Source: Flavihumibacter sp. ZG627
GTDB lineage: Bacteria; Bacteroidota; Bacteroidia; Chitinophagales; Chitinophagaceae
Length of the DNA: 64,000 nucleotides
NCBI RefSeq assembly: GCF_000814325.1
Contig: NZ_JPHF01000004.1
Coordinates: 248,001 to 312,000 of the forward strand
Direction: 5' to 3'
The notes beneath the pieces were generated by a model. It worked only from the letters and a program-made list of their open reading frames with translations, made no database searches and was not told where the DNA came from. Position numbers and translations under genes: made by a program. Shown here in pieces: positions 26,536 through 35,089 of the stretch. The stretch's first letter is position 1; every line of letters starts with the position of its first letter.

Positions 26536-27738
26536 TTACCCAGCCTGGTTTTCCTTAACGGGAAGGTTCAAACGTTTTGACTTTTCCCAGCTGGCAGTAT
26601 GCTTACCGGAGAAGTACATGATCCCCCCCAAAATGGCCGACCAATGCATGAAAACAAAATAGTATATGGCACTAACCACAGGCCATTTCTTATTAATGAG
26701 CGCCCCCAACCATCCCGCCGCCGCAGCTCCGTAGAAAAGGCATTGCAACCAGAAACTGAAGGAATAAAAATCGCCTTTGTCCTGTATAACCAGCGCCAGG
26801 TTTGAGATCATTAAAAGGACCAGACAGAGCGGCGTGATGGTCCAGCGTAATACCCGGTGACTTATATATTGAAATAAGAGCATGGGTTTATCGCGGGCAT
26901 TCTGCAGCATTTTAAGCCGGGCCATCGACTGGTAGCCTCCTGCAGCTATACGTACTTTTCTTTTCTGTTCTTCTGCCAACGATACCGATCCTGTTTCAAT
27001 TGCGGTTGCCCCGGGCTCATAGGCAATGCGATACCCTTTCAGACAGATCCTTAATGATAGCATGAAATCATCGAGGATGGTATCGGGCTCAAAGGGTTGA
27101 AACAAACGGGTGCGGAAAGCAAATAGTTCCCCTGCCGCCCCCACCAGTGTCTGCACCGCGGCATCCTGCTCCTTTAACCATGATTCATAGATCCAGTAGA
27201 GTCCCTCCCCGCCTGCACTCACCTCCTCTCTAGCAGGCGAAGCGATGCGCTTTTCACCGGAAGCCCCTCCCACCCTATTGTCGGCAAAATGGGCCACCAG
27301 TAAACGAAGACTTGCCGGATCAACCATTGCATTGGCATCGGTGAGCACGGTAATGCTTCCCTGCACTATTTGCATCGCCCGGTTGATGGCCATGGCTTTC
27401 CCTTCCCTAGGTGCCTGGTGCATACCCGTCACCTGTGGGAAGGCATGAACGATGGCATCACTTCCATCATCAGATCCATCTGTTATTACGATCACCTGCA
27501 AGCGTTCCTTGGGATAATTGAACTGCAGGGTATTCCTGATTTTGGGGCCAAGTATTTCAGCTTCATTGTAAGCCGGGATAATAATAGAAATGGTGGGGAG
27601 ATTTTCTTCCGTTATAGGCATGGGGTAGGGCCTGTTTCGAAGTCGCGCCAGCATCGCCATCACCACACCATACCCTATATAAGTGTAGAGCACAACCAGC
27701 AGGCTGAACCAGTATACGATAAGCATCACCGTTGCCAT
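26536..27738 (-). CDS. GT2 family glycosyltransferase, membrane type
   Basis: 400 residues. An N-terminal membrane helix (VYWFSLLVVLYTYIGYGVV), then a GT-A core with ISIIIPAYNEAEI, the DGSDDGSD loop and the DAN variant of the DXD motif (VLTDANAMVD), an acceptor Asp in ILDDFMLSL and the C-terminal hydrophobic region with about four helices. The pattern is that of poly-N-acetylglucosamine or cellulose synthase relatives and of biofilm glycosyltransferases. It may belong to the same exopolysaccharide system as 23436-26243. The promoter lies in the 53 bases shared with the divergent methyltransferase gene at 27792. Confidence 0.9.
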   Translation of the reverse strand: MATVMLIVYWFSLLVVLYTYIGYGVVMAMLARLRNRPYPMPITEENLPTISIIIPAYNEAEILGPKIRNTLQFNYPKERLQVIVITDGSDDGSDAIVHAFPQVTGMHQAPREGKAMAINRAMQIVQGSITVLTDANAMVDPASLRLLVAHFADNRVGGASGEKRIASPAREEVSAGGEGLYWIYESWLKEQDAAVQTLVGAAGELFAFRTRLFQPFEPDTILDDFMLSLRICLKGYRIAYEPGATAIETGSVSLAEEQKRKVRIAAGGYQSMARLKMLQNARDKPMLLFQYISHRVLRWTITPLCLVLLMISNLALVIQDKGDFYSFSFWLQCLFYGAAAAGWLGALINKKWPVVSAIYYFVFMHWSAILGGIMYFSGKHTASWEKSKRLNLPVKENQAG

Positions 27739-27791
27739 GCTGCAATAATACCCAATTAAAGTACAATCCGGATATTTGCAGCATTCAACGC

Positions 27792-28436
27792 ATGCATTAT
27801 CCCCTCTACCTCCGCCGTATAGATTATGGATCCTTTACCACGGAAATCTTTATGCCCGATGAAGAAGAAGTCAAGAAAATATATAAGCGGGAGAAATCAC
27901 TACATCCGGATATTGATTTTCCTTTCTGGACAAGATTATGGCCCTCTGCTATTGCCCTCTCTATATTTCTCCGTGAAAATGAAGAGATGGTTTCCGGAAA
28001 AACTGTATTGGAATTAGGGGCGGGGCTCGGACTTCCTTCTGTTGTTGCGGCAGCAAAAGCCCTGCGTGTAACCGGTAGCGATTATATAGAAGCAGCCTTG
28101 GAAACTATGGTCAAAAGCTTTTCACACCATGGTTTTAGAAATGCAAATAGTGTGCGCATTGACGTTAAGGATTACCCTGAAGGCCTGTATGCAGATATAG
28201 TTCTCTTAAGCGATGTTAATTATGATCCCGGCTTATTTCCTGGTTTAATAAAATTGCTGGATCGCTTCCTGGAAAATGGCAGCACCATCATTCTCAGCAC
28301 ACCACAAAGAATCATGGCCAGCGCTTTCATTGAGTCATTGCTCACTAAAATAAAATCGCATCAATTGTTCGGGATAAAAGAAAACAATGAGGCTGTGCGT
28401 ATTTCAGTTTTTGTTTTTGGGACGAGCCCTGATTGA
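27792..28436 (+). CDS. Class I SAM-dependent methyltransferase (Methyltransf_16-like)
   Basis: 214 residues from the ATG at 27792; an ATG 20 codons upstream would run into the divergent gene's start and adds non-conserved sequence. The SAM motif is VLELGAGLGLPSVVAA, followed by VTGSDYIEAAL and the post-I region DIVLLSDVNYD, and the preceding FWTRLWPSAIALS is typical of the METTL/nicotinamide N-methyltransferase-like family that methylates protein lysines or small molecules. A GATATTTG sequence at 27771-27778 is one base away from the Bacteroidota -7 box. Substrate unknown. Confidence 0.85.
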   Translation: MHYPLYLRRIDYGSFTTEIFMPDEEEVKKIYKREKSLHPDIDFPFWTRLWPSAIALSIFLRENEEMVSGKTVLELGAGLGLPSVVAAAKALRVTGSDYIEAALETMVKSFSHHGFRNANSVRIDVKDYPEGLYADIVLLSDVNYDPGLFPGLIKLLDRFLENGSTIILSTPQRIMASAFIESLLTKIKSHQLFGIKENNEAVRISVFVFGTSPD

Positions 28437-28453
28437 GAACTTTCGCAATTATT

Positions 28454-29236
28454 TTAATAGTCAGAATATTGCGCAGCATGCATCAGGATGATATCAGCCT
28501 TAGATACATTTTTTTGATATGTTGCCATGGTAGATATCTTCTTCCATTCCGGTGATTCACCAAATGCTTTCCAGTGCTCATTGCGTTGTTCCATATTATT
28601 GAAGCTGGTCATGTAGATCAGGTTGGGCATTCTGCTTCCGGCAATTACATCCCCATAAAATATTGCATTGAATCCGAGTCTTTTGAACAGGTCGATCTCC
28701 CCTCCTTCATTGAACATATGCACTTTATTGCGATACCTTTCTTCCGTGCCTGATTCATAGCTCCGCAGTTCATAAACCTTATCGGCAATGCTACCACTAA
28801 GCACCGGAAGTGTAAGTGTTGGTGCAAGGGCAAATGACTGCATATAAATATTTTCCATACGCGTGTATGGTGCTTTGTCGTATGGCGCAGCATGGAAAGC
28901 AGCAGCGTCATTACAGTAATCTTTATCCTTCAGAATGGCCAGTCTCCACTCCGTTGCATCCTTCCAGTTTTTGAAGGGAAGCAACACATAGAGTTGTTTC
29001 ATTTTTGCGGTATCATTTGCAATGGGCTTGAAGGCCCCGATCTTATGCACGCCTCTTTTGTGTAATACAGGAAGCAAGGCTTTCGCCATGTATAAATCAA
29101 GTGCAGCCTCCTGCTCCTTATCCTGAAAATGATAAATGATAAGCTGGTATATGGTTCCTGTTGAACGCTGGCTGTAAAGATTTAAGGAGCACAGCAGGAT
29201 GGCGAAAATCGCCAGAGGCAATCGTAACATTTTCAT
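28454..29236 (-). CDS. NIPSNAP family protein with signal peptide
   Basis: 260 residues with an export signal (MKMLRLPLAIFAILLCSLNLYSQ). Two ferredoxin-like dimeric alpha/beta-barrel halves follow: GTIYQLIIYHFQDKEQEAALDLYM and VYELRSYESGTEERYRNKVHMFN, the NIPSNAP signature occurring in both. The family has no agreed catalytic role; exported bacterial members are common in Bacteroidota. It lies 16 bases downstream of the sialate esterase gene and is probably co-transcribed with it. Confidence 0.88.
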   Translation of the reverse strand: MKMLRLPLAIFAILLCSLNLYSQRSTGTIYQLIIYHFQDKEQEAALDLYMAKALLPVLHKRGVHKIGAFKPIANDTAKMKQLYVLLPFKNWKDATEWRLAILKDKDYCNDAAAFHAAPYDKAPYTRMENIYMQSFALAPTLTLPVLSGSIADKVYELRSYESGTEERYRNKVHMFNEGGEIDLFKRLGFNAIFYGDVIAGSRMPNLIYMTSFNNMEQRNEHWKAFGESPEWKKISTMATYQKNVSKADIILMHAAQYSDY

Positions 29237-29252
29237 GTGTTTGTATGCGTTA

Positions 29253-30662
29253 TCAGAGAGGTTTTTGTTCTACAACCCAATTGTCGGTTCTGAATGGAAT
29301 AAGCGGCAATCCGGCCTCATTAAATACATTTCCAATAATTGTATTTCCGAACCCATACCTGGCATGAACGGGTTTTGGAACTTCTTTGGCCGTGAGAATC
29401 AGTTTCCCTTTTTCCCATTTTGCTTTTGCCGGATACCAGGCTTCATTTTCACCAGAGAGATAAAATCCGCTTGCTTCCTTCCCATTGAATTTTAGTTCTG
29501 CCGCATCAGTGAAGGTAAGCTCCAATCGGTTCTTAACGGTGCTGTGATGCTGGTAGGCCGCACTTTTATAACTGATTCCCTTCTTCCCATAATTTTCTGC
29601 AAGAGCCCAGTTAGCGAGCCTGTCTCCTACCGGCTTCTTCCTGGAGGGATGGATATTTTTTACATCATCCACAAGGTCGGTAACCACCACCATTCCTGTA
29701 CGGGGATGGCTCATAAGTTTTGTCTGCTGCTCCTGCAATAGCGCGCCGATATTCGTTTGTCCATAGTTGAAAGGAGCGATCTGCACGTAATAGAAAGGCA
29801 GCTCTTTTTTCCATGCACTGCGCCATGAATCGATCAGCGAAACCATCAGCTGTTTGTAGGATGCATTGGTTTCGGTATTGCTTTCGCCCTGGTACCAGAT
29901 GGCACCGGCAATATTGAAATTGGTAAGGGGGTGGATCATTCCGTTATAAGCTTTGGCAGGAGCTGATGGCCACCAGGCAAAGGTTTTCAATTTTGAGGCG
30001 GCTTCGCGGAGTGTTGCATCATTTAGAATATTCGCTTCAGGCATCCATGTTTCAGCAGGCGTTCCGCCCCAGCTCGCATTGATGAGTCCGATGGGAACCT
30101 TGAGTTCTTCCTGGAGTTTGCGGCCGAAAAAATAACCGACAGAGCTGAATGATTTTATGGTGGTGGAATCAGCGCTCACCCAATTTGCCCTCACATCTTC
30201 CTGCGGATAATCGGCTCCTGTTCTTGGAACATGAAATAGCCTGATGTTTGAATTGCTGGCGGTAGGAAAAACAGCGGCCAGGTCGGAAGTGCCATTGAAA
30301 TAATTCCACTCCATATTTGATTGTCCCGAGCAGATCCAAACCTCCCCGATCATAACATCCGTGAGGTTTATGGTATTCCGGCTTTTGATCTCAATGCTGT
30401 AGGGGCCACCGGCCGTGGGTGTTTTTATCCTAAGTTTCCAGGTAGCGAGGTTGGTTGCGAGGGTGGAATCAGTGGTGGATGACCAACTGGTTTTTACATA
30501 TACTTTCTCACCCGGACCAGCCCATCCCCAAAGGGCAACCGAATCATTCTGTTGCAATACCATTCCGGAGGATATCAGGGATGGTAAACGGAGTTGTGCC
30601 GCGAGGGGCAGACCTGCAAGCAAAAGCAGGAGGACTAAAAAAAGGGAAGCAGGAGATTTCAT
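29253..30662 (-). CDS. Sialate O-acetylesterase (SASA family)
   Basis: 469 residues with a signal peptide (SPASLFLVLLLLLAGLPLAAQ). The SGNH-type SASA domain is clear: the nucleophile block EVWICSGQSNMEW, GAIWYQGESNT, and a candidate catalytic Asp-His pair in DDVKNIHPSRK. It should remove O-acetyl groups from sialic acids or plant polysaccharides in the periplasm. The length fits the shorter single-domain form of the family. It is followed closely by the NIPSNAP gene. Confidence 0.92.
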   Translation of the reverse strand: MKSPASLFLVLLLLLAGLPLAAQLRLPSLISSGMVLQQNDSVALWGWAGPGEKVYVKTSWSSTTDSTLATNLATWKLRIKTPTAGGPYSIEIKSRNTINLTDVMIGEVWICSGQSNMEWNYFNGTSDLAAVFPTASNSNIRLFHVPRTGADYPQEDVRANWVSADSTTIKSFSSVGYFFGRKLQEELKVPIGLINASWGGTPAETWMPEANILNDATLREAASKLKTFAWWPSAPAKAYNGMIHPLTNFNIAGAIWYQGESNTETNASYKQLMVSLIDSWRSAWKKELPFYYVQIAPFNYGQTNIGALLQEQQTKLMSHPRTGMVVVTDLVDDVKNIHPSRKKPVGDRLANWALAENYGKKGISYKSAAYQHHSTVKNRLELTFTDAAELKFNGKEASGFYLSGENEAWYPAKAKWEKGKLILTAKEVPKPVHARYGFGNTIIGNVFNEAGLPLIPFRTDNWVVEQKPL

Positions 30663-30719
30663 ACTCCTAAAGTAAAAAATTCCTGCCTCCCTTACTGGTA
30701 CTAAATTACCCGAAACTGA

Positions 30720-31136
30720 TTATAACTTATTAATTACAACCGCTTCTACCACCTGGCTTTTACGGGCTACCTCGAAAGTTTCAGTAGTACTTCCTTTTTT
30801 AGAAGCAACAGTAACCTTGATCTGGATGGGCTCGATGCTGTAGTTATCGAACTGGAATTTCTTCACATACTTACTGTCAGAAGAGGTCTCTGTGTACAGG
30901 GTGTTACCATCGAGGTCGCGGATAATAATGGTCAGGTCTTCTTCGCTTGCGTTTTCGAAACTAAGTTCGAGTACGGGCGACTGGTAGTTACTACCAACAT
31001 ACTTCATTTCGACAGGTACTGATTTCTTTGTTCTCTTCTCCGTGTTAGCCATTGCGCTGGATGATCCAACTGCCAGAGTTGCGAAAACTGCGATTGCTGA
31101 AAGAATGTTTCTCAGGTGTGTGTTTGTGTTCTTCAT
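30720..31136 (-). CDS. Small exported protein of unknown function
   Basis: 138 residues from the ATG at 31136, chosen because it opens a standard signal peptide (MKNTNTHLRNILSAIAVFATLAVGSSSAMA); the frame is open further upstream but that part is not protein-like. The mature part is one small beta-sandwich-like domain (LELSFENASEEDLTIIIRDLDGNTLYTE) resembling short secreted Chitinophagaceae proteins with a T9SS-like or Ig-like fold. I do not recognise a function. Four imperfect 17-base direct repeats lie 45-110 bases upstream of its start. Confidence 0.75.
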   Translation of the reverse strand: MKNTNTHLRNILSAIAVFATLAVGSSSAMANTEKRTKKSVPVEMKYVGSNYQSPVLELSFENASEEDLTIIIRDLDGNTLYTETSSDSKYVKKFQFDNYSIEPIQIKVTVASKKGSTTETFEVARKSQVVEAVVINKL

Positions 31137-31181
31137 AATAAAAAGTTTATCTGTTAGTGTGTTTAAAAAAAAACTTGCATG

Positions 31182-31247
31182 GAGGCAATCGATATGAAGA
31201 AGCAATCGTGATGGAGAAGCAATCGTAAGGGGAAGCAATGTTAAGGA
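31182..31247. repeat. Four imperfect 17-base direct repeats
   Basis: Units begin at 31182, 31199, 31216 and 31232 with the core GAAGCAATCG (GAGGCAATCG in the first, GAAGCAATGT in the last), spaced 17, 17 and 16 bases. They lie upstream of the small exported protein at 31136, in its leader or promoter region. A role as an operator or as a slippage tract is possible. Confidence 0.75.
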
Positions 31248-31423
31248 AAGATGCCAGGCAAGTGGCCCTTAAAGCTGGATGCTGATACAAACTTAGACTA
31301 TGATTTTCCGGCCTGCAACCCAACTTTTTGCAGATTAACTGATGACAAAACCCTTAAAGAATTTTAAAAAGCCTTTATCAGCGGGCGTTTCACAGGAATA
31401 CTCAAATGATGTTCAACCCTCGT

Positions 31424-31467
31424 TTTACCCGTCTGACACATGTCAGGACATGTGTCAGACGGGTAAA
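31424..31467. repeat. Interspersed palindromic element, copy 2
   Basis: A perfect 21-bp inverted repeat with a two-base centre (AG); the inner 18-base arm is ACCCGTCTGACACATGTC. It matches copy 1 (15700-15737) at 34 of 38 positions. Here it lies 20 bases before the start codon of the PAP2 gene at 31487, not at a gene end, so termination cannot be its general role. Confidence 0.85.
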
Positions 31468-31486
31468 GATTTCTTAACTTGACCGC

Positions 31487-32209
31487 ATGATCCGATCGGG
31501 AATAAAAAAGAAAATCAAAAAAGCCGGGGCGGCGGCGGCCCTTCTTTCTGTTGAAATGGTTATCATCATAAGCCTTTTTTTTGTTTCACTATACGCATTT
31601 ATCTATATGGTGCGGCGCGTGTTTTATTTGCAGAACAATAGTTTCGATCAATCCATTTTTGACTACCTCGGCAATCATGTTAGTGACTTCAATAACCAGC
31701 TGATGGTGTTCTTTAGTTATTTCGGCGGGCACTATTTTCTTATTCCCGCCAACCTATCGCTCATTGTATATTTTCTTTTTGTAAGGAAGCATAAATGGTT
31801 CTCTATAAAAGTGCCGGCCATTGCCTTAAGCAGCCTGGCGCTGATGTTTCTGCTGAAACATTTTTTCGGTCGCGCCCGGCCACTGATCCCCCTGCTGACA
31901 GAGGCAAGGGGATTGAGTTTTCCGAGCGGTCATGCCCTGAATTCAGTTACCTTTTATGGATTGCTGATCTACCTGATCTGGAAAACAGTTCCCAATCCCT
32001 ACCTGAAATGGACACTTGCCATCTTTTTGATCGCATTCATCCTGGTGATAGGTTTCAGCAGGATCTATCTTCGCGTACATTATACCAGTGACGTATTGGC
32101 GGGATTCAGTATGGGACTTATCTGGCTGGTTTTATCCCTCATTTTACTCAAGCGGATCGAAATATATAGCAGCAGGGAACTTGACCCCACGGTGGAAGGA
32201 AAGAAGTAA
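31487..32209 (+). CDS. PAP2 family phosphatase
   Basis: 240 residues with about five or six membrane helices. All three catalytic motifs of the PAP2/acid phosphatase family are intact: KHFFGRARP (K-x6-RP), FPSGHAL (PSGH) and SRIYLRVHYTSD (R-x5-H-x3-D). It should dephosphorylate a lipid pyrophosphate such as undecaprenyl diphosphate or phosphatidate at the membrane. The gene starts 20 bases after the palindrome and is followed 37 bases later by a second PAP2-like gene. Confidence 0.92.
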   Translation: MIRSGIKKKIKKAGAAAALLSVEMVIIISLFFVSLYAFIYMVRRVFYLQNNSFDQSIFDYLGNHVSDFNNQLMVFFSYFGGHYFLIPANLSLIVYFLFVRKHKWFSIKVPAIALSSLALMFLLKHFFGRARPLIPLLTEARGLSFPSGHALNSVTFYGLLIYLIWKTVPNPYLKWTLAIFLIAFILVIGFSRIYLRVHYTSDVLAGFSMGLIWLVLSLILLKRIEIYSSRELDPTVEGKK

Positions 32210-32246
32210 TTGGCGGGTGTTGGCATCCGGATTGCAATAGCGGGGC

Positions 32247-33062
32247 ATGAAGAAGATCATTACCATATCTTTTGCTTTAATAATGCTGGCCGTTAAATCT
32301 TTCAGCCAGGAGGTGGAAGACACCCCTGTTTACATCATCAAACCAGTAATCGATTATCCGCTTACTGCTATCGGAACCGCGTGGACCCTCTATGCCTTCA
32401 CCCAGATCTACAGTAAGGACCAATCCAGCTTAGAACAGATCAATGCATTAAGGAAAGATGATATAGGTAAGATCAATCGATGGGCCATCAGACCCTACTC
32501 AAAAAAAGCCGATAAAGATAGTTATGGCCCTTTCTATGCTGCCATGCCGCTACCCATCTTATTCCTGGCCGATAAAAAAATGCGCCGCGATTTCTGGAAA
32601 CTGAATCTCCTCTACCTGGAGACCATGTCAATGACCGGTATCATGTATACGGGAAGTGTTTATCTCACCAACGAATACAGGCCTTATGCCTATCATGAAG
32701 ACACACCCATGGATTTTCGCAGGCGTGGTGGCGCAAAAAATTCTTTCTATGCCGGGCATGTTGCTTTAGTAGCAACCTCTACCTTTTTCATGGCAAAGAC
32801 CTATGCAGATTATCATCCGGAATCCAAACTGAAATATGTTTTCTATGGAGTGGCGGGTGCCGCAACCGGCCTCACAGCATATGGTCGTTACAGAGGGGGA
32901 TTGCATTTCCCCACCGAAATACTTTTAGGAATGGCACAGGGCACAATAACCGGCATCCTCGTGCCACATTTCCACAAGAATAAACTGCTGAAAAAAGGAG
33001 ACCTGAAAGTTGTTCCTTTCTCTGGCGAGAGCCATGGACTTGCCGCCATTTATAAATTCTGA
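32247..33062 (+). CDS. PAP2 superfamily protein, signal-peptide type
   Basis: 271 residues with a signal sequence (MKKIITISFALIMLAVKSFSQ). The PAP2 motifs are present but altered: NEYRPY in motif 1, SFYAGHVAL in motif 2 (Ser-x-x-Gly-His kept), and RYRGGLHFPTE in motif 3, where the usual final Asp is Glu. This is a known Bacteroidota subgroup of exported PAP2 proteins, so activity is likely though substrate is unknown. It probably shares a transcript with 31487-32209. Its end overlaps the convergent HAD gene by 13 bp. Confidence 0.88.
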   Translation: MKKIITISFALIMLAVKSFSQEVEDTPVYIIKPVIDYPLTAIGTAWTLYAFTQIYSKDQSSLEQINALRKDDIGKINRWAIRPYSKKADKDSYGPFYAAMPLPILFLADKKMRRDFWKLNLLYLETMSMTGIMYTGSVYLTNEYRPYAYHEDTPMDFRRRGGAKNSFYAGHVALVATSTFFMAKTYADYHPESKLKYVFYGVAGAATGLTAYGRYRGGLHFPTEILLGMAQGTITGILVPHFHKNKLLKKGDLKVVPFSGESHGLAAIYKF

Positions 33063-33676
33063 TAGAGCAGTCTGAATTCACTAAACCCGGTAACACGGTG
33101 ATCCACATCCGCTTCCGGAAACTGCGACGTTTTATCAACCAGCACAGTTTCAATACCGAGTTCCTGCGCGGCACTGATCTCCGATTTTGGATCATCACCA
33201 ATTACTACCACTTCTGAAATATCATATCCATGGCGCGCAATGATATCAGCAAATACATCACGCTTGGTGCGGATTGAGTTGGAGGGATCAACAATATGGA
33301 TCTCGAGAAAATCATGCTCTATTTTCATTCCCCTTATCTTGCTCCACTGCAGTTTGCTGAAGCCTGTTGTAACAAGGAACCTGTCCCCCTCCAATAATAG
33401 GATCTCATTATAATCCGGAAAGGGATGGATCGCATCATCGTAGCTCATGTTATTGAGCAGATCAAAGCCTGCCCCGGTAAGGTTTTCACTGAAACAAAAC
33501 TCCTTAGCCACCAACTGGTAAGGTCTTCTTTGGAGTTCAAGTTTTATTCCCTCAATATTACCGTCATGCTCTGTGCTGTTTTCTATCAACGCAAATAGAT
33601 CAGCAAACAATATTTTACTGATTGACGATACCGCGTAGATGGTATTATCGAGATCATAGATGAATGCTTTCTTCAT
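33050..33676 (-). CDS. HAD family hydrolase
   Basis: 208 residues. HAD motif I is FIYDLDNTIY (nucleophile Asp8, acid/base Asp10), motif II is the Thr in FLVTTGF, and motif IV is VVIGDDPKSEISAAQ. A helical cap lies between motifs I and II, as in the pyrimidine 5'-nucleotidase and phosphoglycolate-phosphatase-like groups. The substrate cannot be fixed. The gene is 5 bases downstream of the serine hydrolase gene, so the two may form a small operon. Confidence 0.88.
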   Translation of the reverse strand: MKKAFIYDLDNTIYAVSSISKILFADLFALIENSTEHDGNIEGIKLELQRRPYQLVAKEFCFSENLTGAGFDLLNNMSYDDAIHPFPDYNEILLLEGDRFLVTTGFSKLQWSKIRGMKIEHDFLEIHIVDPSNSIRTKRDVFADIIARHGYDISEVVVIGDDPKSEISAAQELGIETVLVDKTSQFPEADVDHRVTGFSEFRLLYQNL

Positions 33677-33681
33677 AAACT

Positions 33682-34548
33682 TTATTGCAGATGGTCATAA
33701 ACGATTCGCGAAACGGTGGAGAGAATCTCTGTTGCAACTGACTGCTGCGGAATGCCTTTCGATAATAGCACGATCACATATTTTCTTCCATCGGGCAGGA
33801 ATACAATTCCTGAATCATGGCATACCGCCGTAATATTTCCGCTCTTGGTGGCTGCCTTCACATCAGTGGGAAGTTTTGCGAGAATGATGTCACGAAAATA
33901 CTGGTCCATCAATATCTTAATCATTTCTTCACCTGATTTTTTATCAACCGCCGTTCCGTTGGCTATAGCTTCCATGATCAGCATCAGATCATAGGCAGTT
34001 GTTATATTGTTGAGTCCTTTTGCATAGGCCTTTCCATCTTCCACACCCCGCAAAACCTGGATCTTAGAGGCGCCGAGTTTTCGCATGCTTGCATTTACAT
34101 TAGGCGCTTTCACCAGGTCGATGATCAGATTGGTGGCGAGATTAGAACTTTTGGTGATCATCTTGTAAAGCAGATCCGATATGGGAAGTCGCGCTCCGAT
34201 TTTGGAATAAAGATCTTTCTCACTATCATCGGTTGAATCAAGTGAATAAAGGCTTCCGTCAACAATACTTTCAAAACTATTCTTCACCAACATAGAATCT
34301 GACAGTGAAAACTTTCCTTCTTTCGCCTGTTTGTAAGCTTCCACCAGCACGGGCGTTTTCATGGTACTGGCAGCATGAAATTCAAGTTGATCATTATAAA
34401 GAAATGTATTGCCACTTGAAAGATCCTTCACCGCAACGGCAAATACAGCCTGTGGTTGTTTATTAAATTCGGTAACTATTTTCTGTTTCAGAACAGTTGT
34501 ATCAATAGGATTAAGCGCCATGCATGCAAATGTTAATAAAGTCGTCAT
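33682..34548 (-). CDS. Class A beta-lactamase-like serine hydrolase lacking the Glu166 equivalent
   Basis: 288 residues from the ATG at 34548; a further ATG at 34629 would add 27 residues and is possible. The active-site set is S61-T-M-K64 (SxxK), an SSN triad (KSSNLATN) in place of SDN, and KSG in place of KTG (AATKSGNIT). In the omega loop the Asn170 region is recognisable (AYAKGLNN), but the position of the deacylating Glu166 is Ala. It is therefore unlikely to hydrolyse beta-lactams by the class A route and is better seen as a penicillin-binding or peptidase-like exported serine hydrolase. Confidence 0.8.
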   Translation of the reverse strand: MTTLLTFACMALNPIDTTVLKQKIVTEFNKQPQAVFAVAVKDLSSGNTFLYNDQLEFHAASTMKTPVLVEAYKQAKEGKFSLSDSMLVKNSFESIVDGSLYSLDSTDDSEKDLYSKIGARLPISDLLYKMITKSSNLATNLIIDLVKAPNVNASMRKLGASKIQVLRGVEDGKAYAKGLNNITTAYDLMLIMEAIANGTAVDKKSGEEMIKILMDQYFRDIILAKLPTDVKAATKSGNITAVCHDSGIVFLPDGRKYVIVLLSKGIPQQSVATEILSTVSRIVYDHLQ

Positions 34549-34712
34549 GATGGTCAATTTACCCTGTGGAAAGGAATTTACCAAGAAATAGACTATCTTC
34601 ACTGAAATGACATTTGAGTATCTCAGCATCTCGTAATGGAAGTCCGCTAATCAACCGCATTTCTTTACCTCTCGCTTTTGTCCTCAGACTCTTTTTATTT
34701 AAAAGTTAAGTA

Positions 34713-34964
34713 ATGAACATCTATGTTTCCAATTTAGGCTTCGGCGTACAGTCAGAAGACCTGAAAAAAATTTTTACTCCGTATGGAGAAGTTTCTTCTG
34801 TTAACATTATCATGGACAAAGTAACCAATCGCAGTCGTGGTTTCGGTTTCGTTGACATGCCTGACCAACAATCAGCAGAAAATGCCATGCGTGAGCTGGA
34901 AGGCAAAATGCTTGATGGCAGGGCTATTAAAATGAATGAAGCAAGGCCAAGAGAGCAGCGCTAA
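34713..34964 (+). CDS. RNA-binding protein with a single RRM
   Basis: 83 residues that are one RNA recognition motif: RNP2 is NIYVSNL and RNP1 is RGFGFVDM, followed by a short basic tail (EARPREQR). Such small RRM proteins are common in Bacteroidota, cyanobacteria and others, and are often cold- or stress-responsive; target RNAs are unknown. It is a single gene with its own strong terminator at 35006-35058. The upstream leader is AT-rich without an exact TAnnTTTG box. Confidence 0.93.
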   Translation: MNIYVSNLGFGVQSEDLKKIFTPYGEVSSVNIIMDKVTNRSRGFGFVDMPDQQSAENAMRELEGKMLDGRAIKMNEARPREQR

Positions 34965-35005
34965 TAAATAACGCTTCCACCACTCCGTAGTGTGGGAAAA
35001 ACATC

Positions 35006-35058
35006 GTCCCGTGTCGTTATCTTCCTTATGGAAGTTGTAACGACACGGGACTTTTTTT
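35006..35058 (+). terminator. Intrinsic terminator after the RRM gene
   Basis: Arms GTCCCGTGTCGTTA and TAACGACACGGGAC flank a small upper stem (CTTCC...GGAAG), and a run of seven T follows (35052-35058). It is 41 bases after the RRM stop codon and 32 bases before the oxidoreductase start. Confidence 0.93.
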
Positions 35059-35089
35059 GTGCTAACTTAGAAACACAAAAATCTTTATC

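Larger units (their letters stand above)
31137..31486. other. 350-base divergent intergenic region with repeats
   Basis: This gap lies between the divergent genes at 31136 (minus) and 31487 (plus) and contains no coding signal. It holds a run of four 17-base imperfect direct repeats (31182-31247) and the second copy of the interspersed palindrome (31424-31467). Each is described on its own. Confidence 0.7.

Noticed and set aside
33682-34548. Calling the class A-like protein a beta-lactamase.
   Set aside because: The Glu166 equivalent is absent and SDN is SSN, so resistance is not supported.
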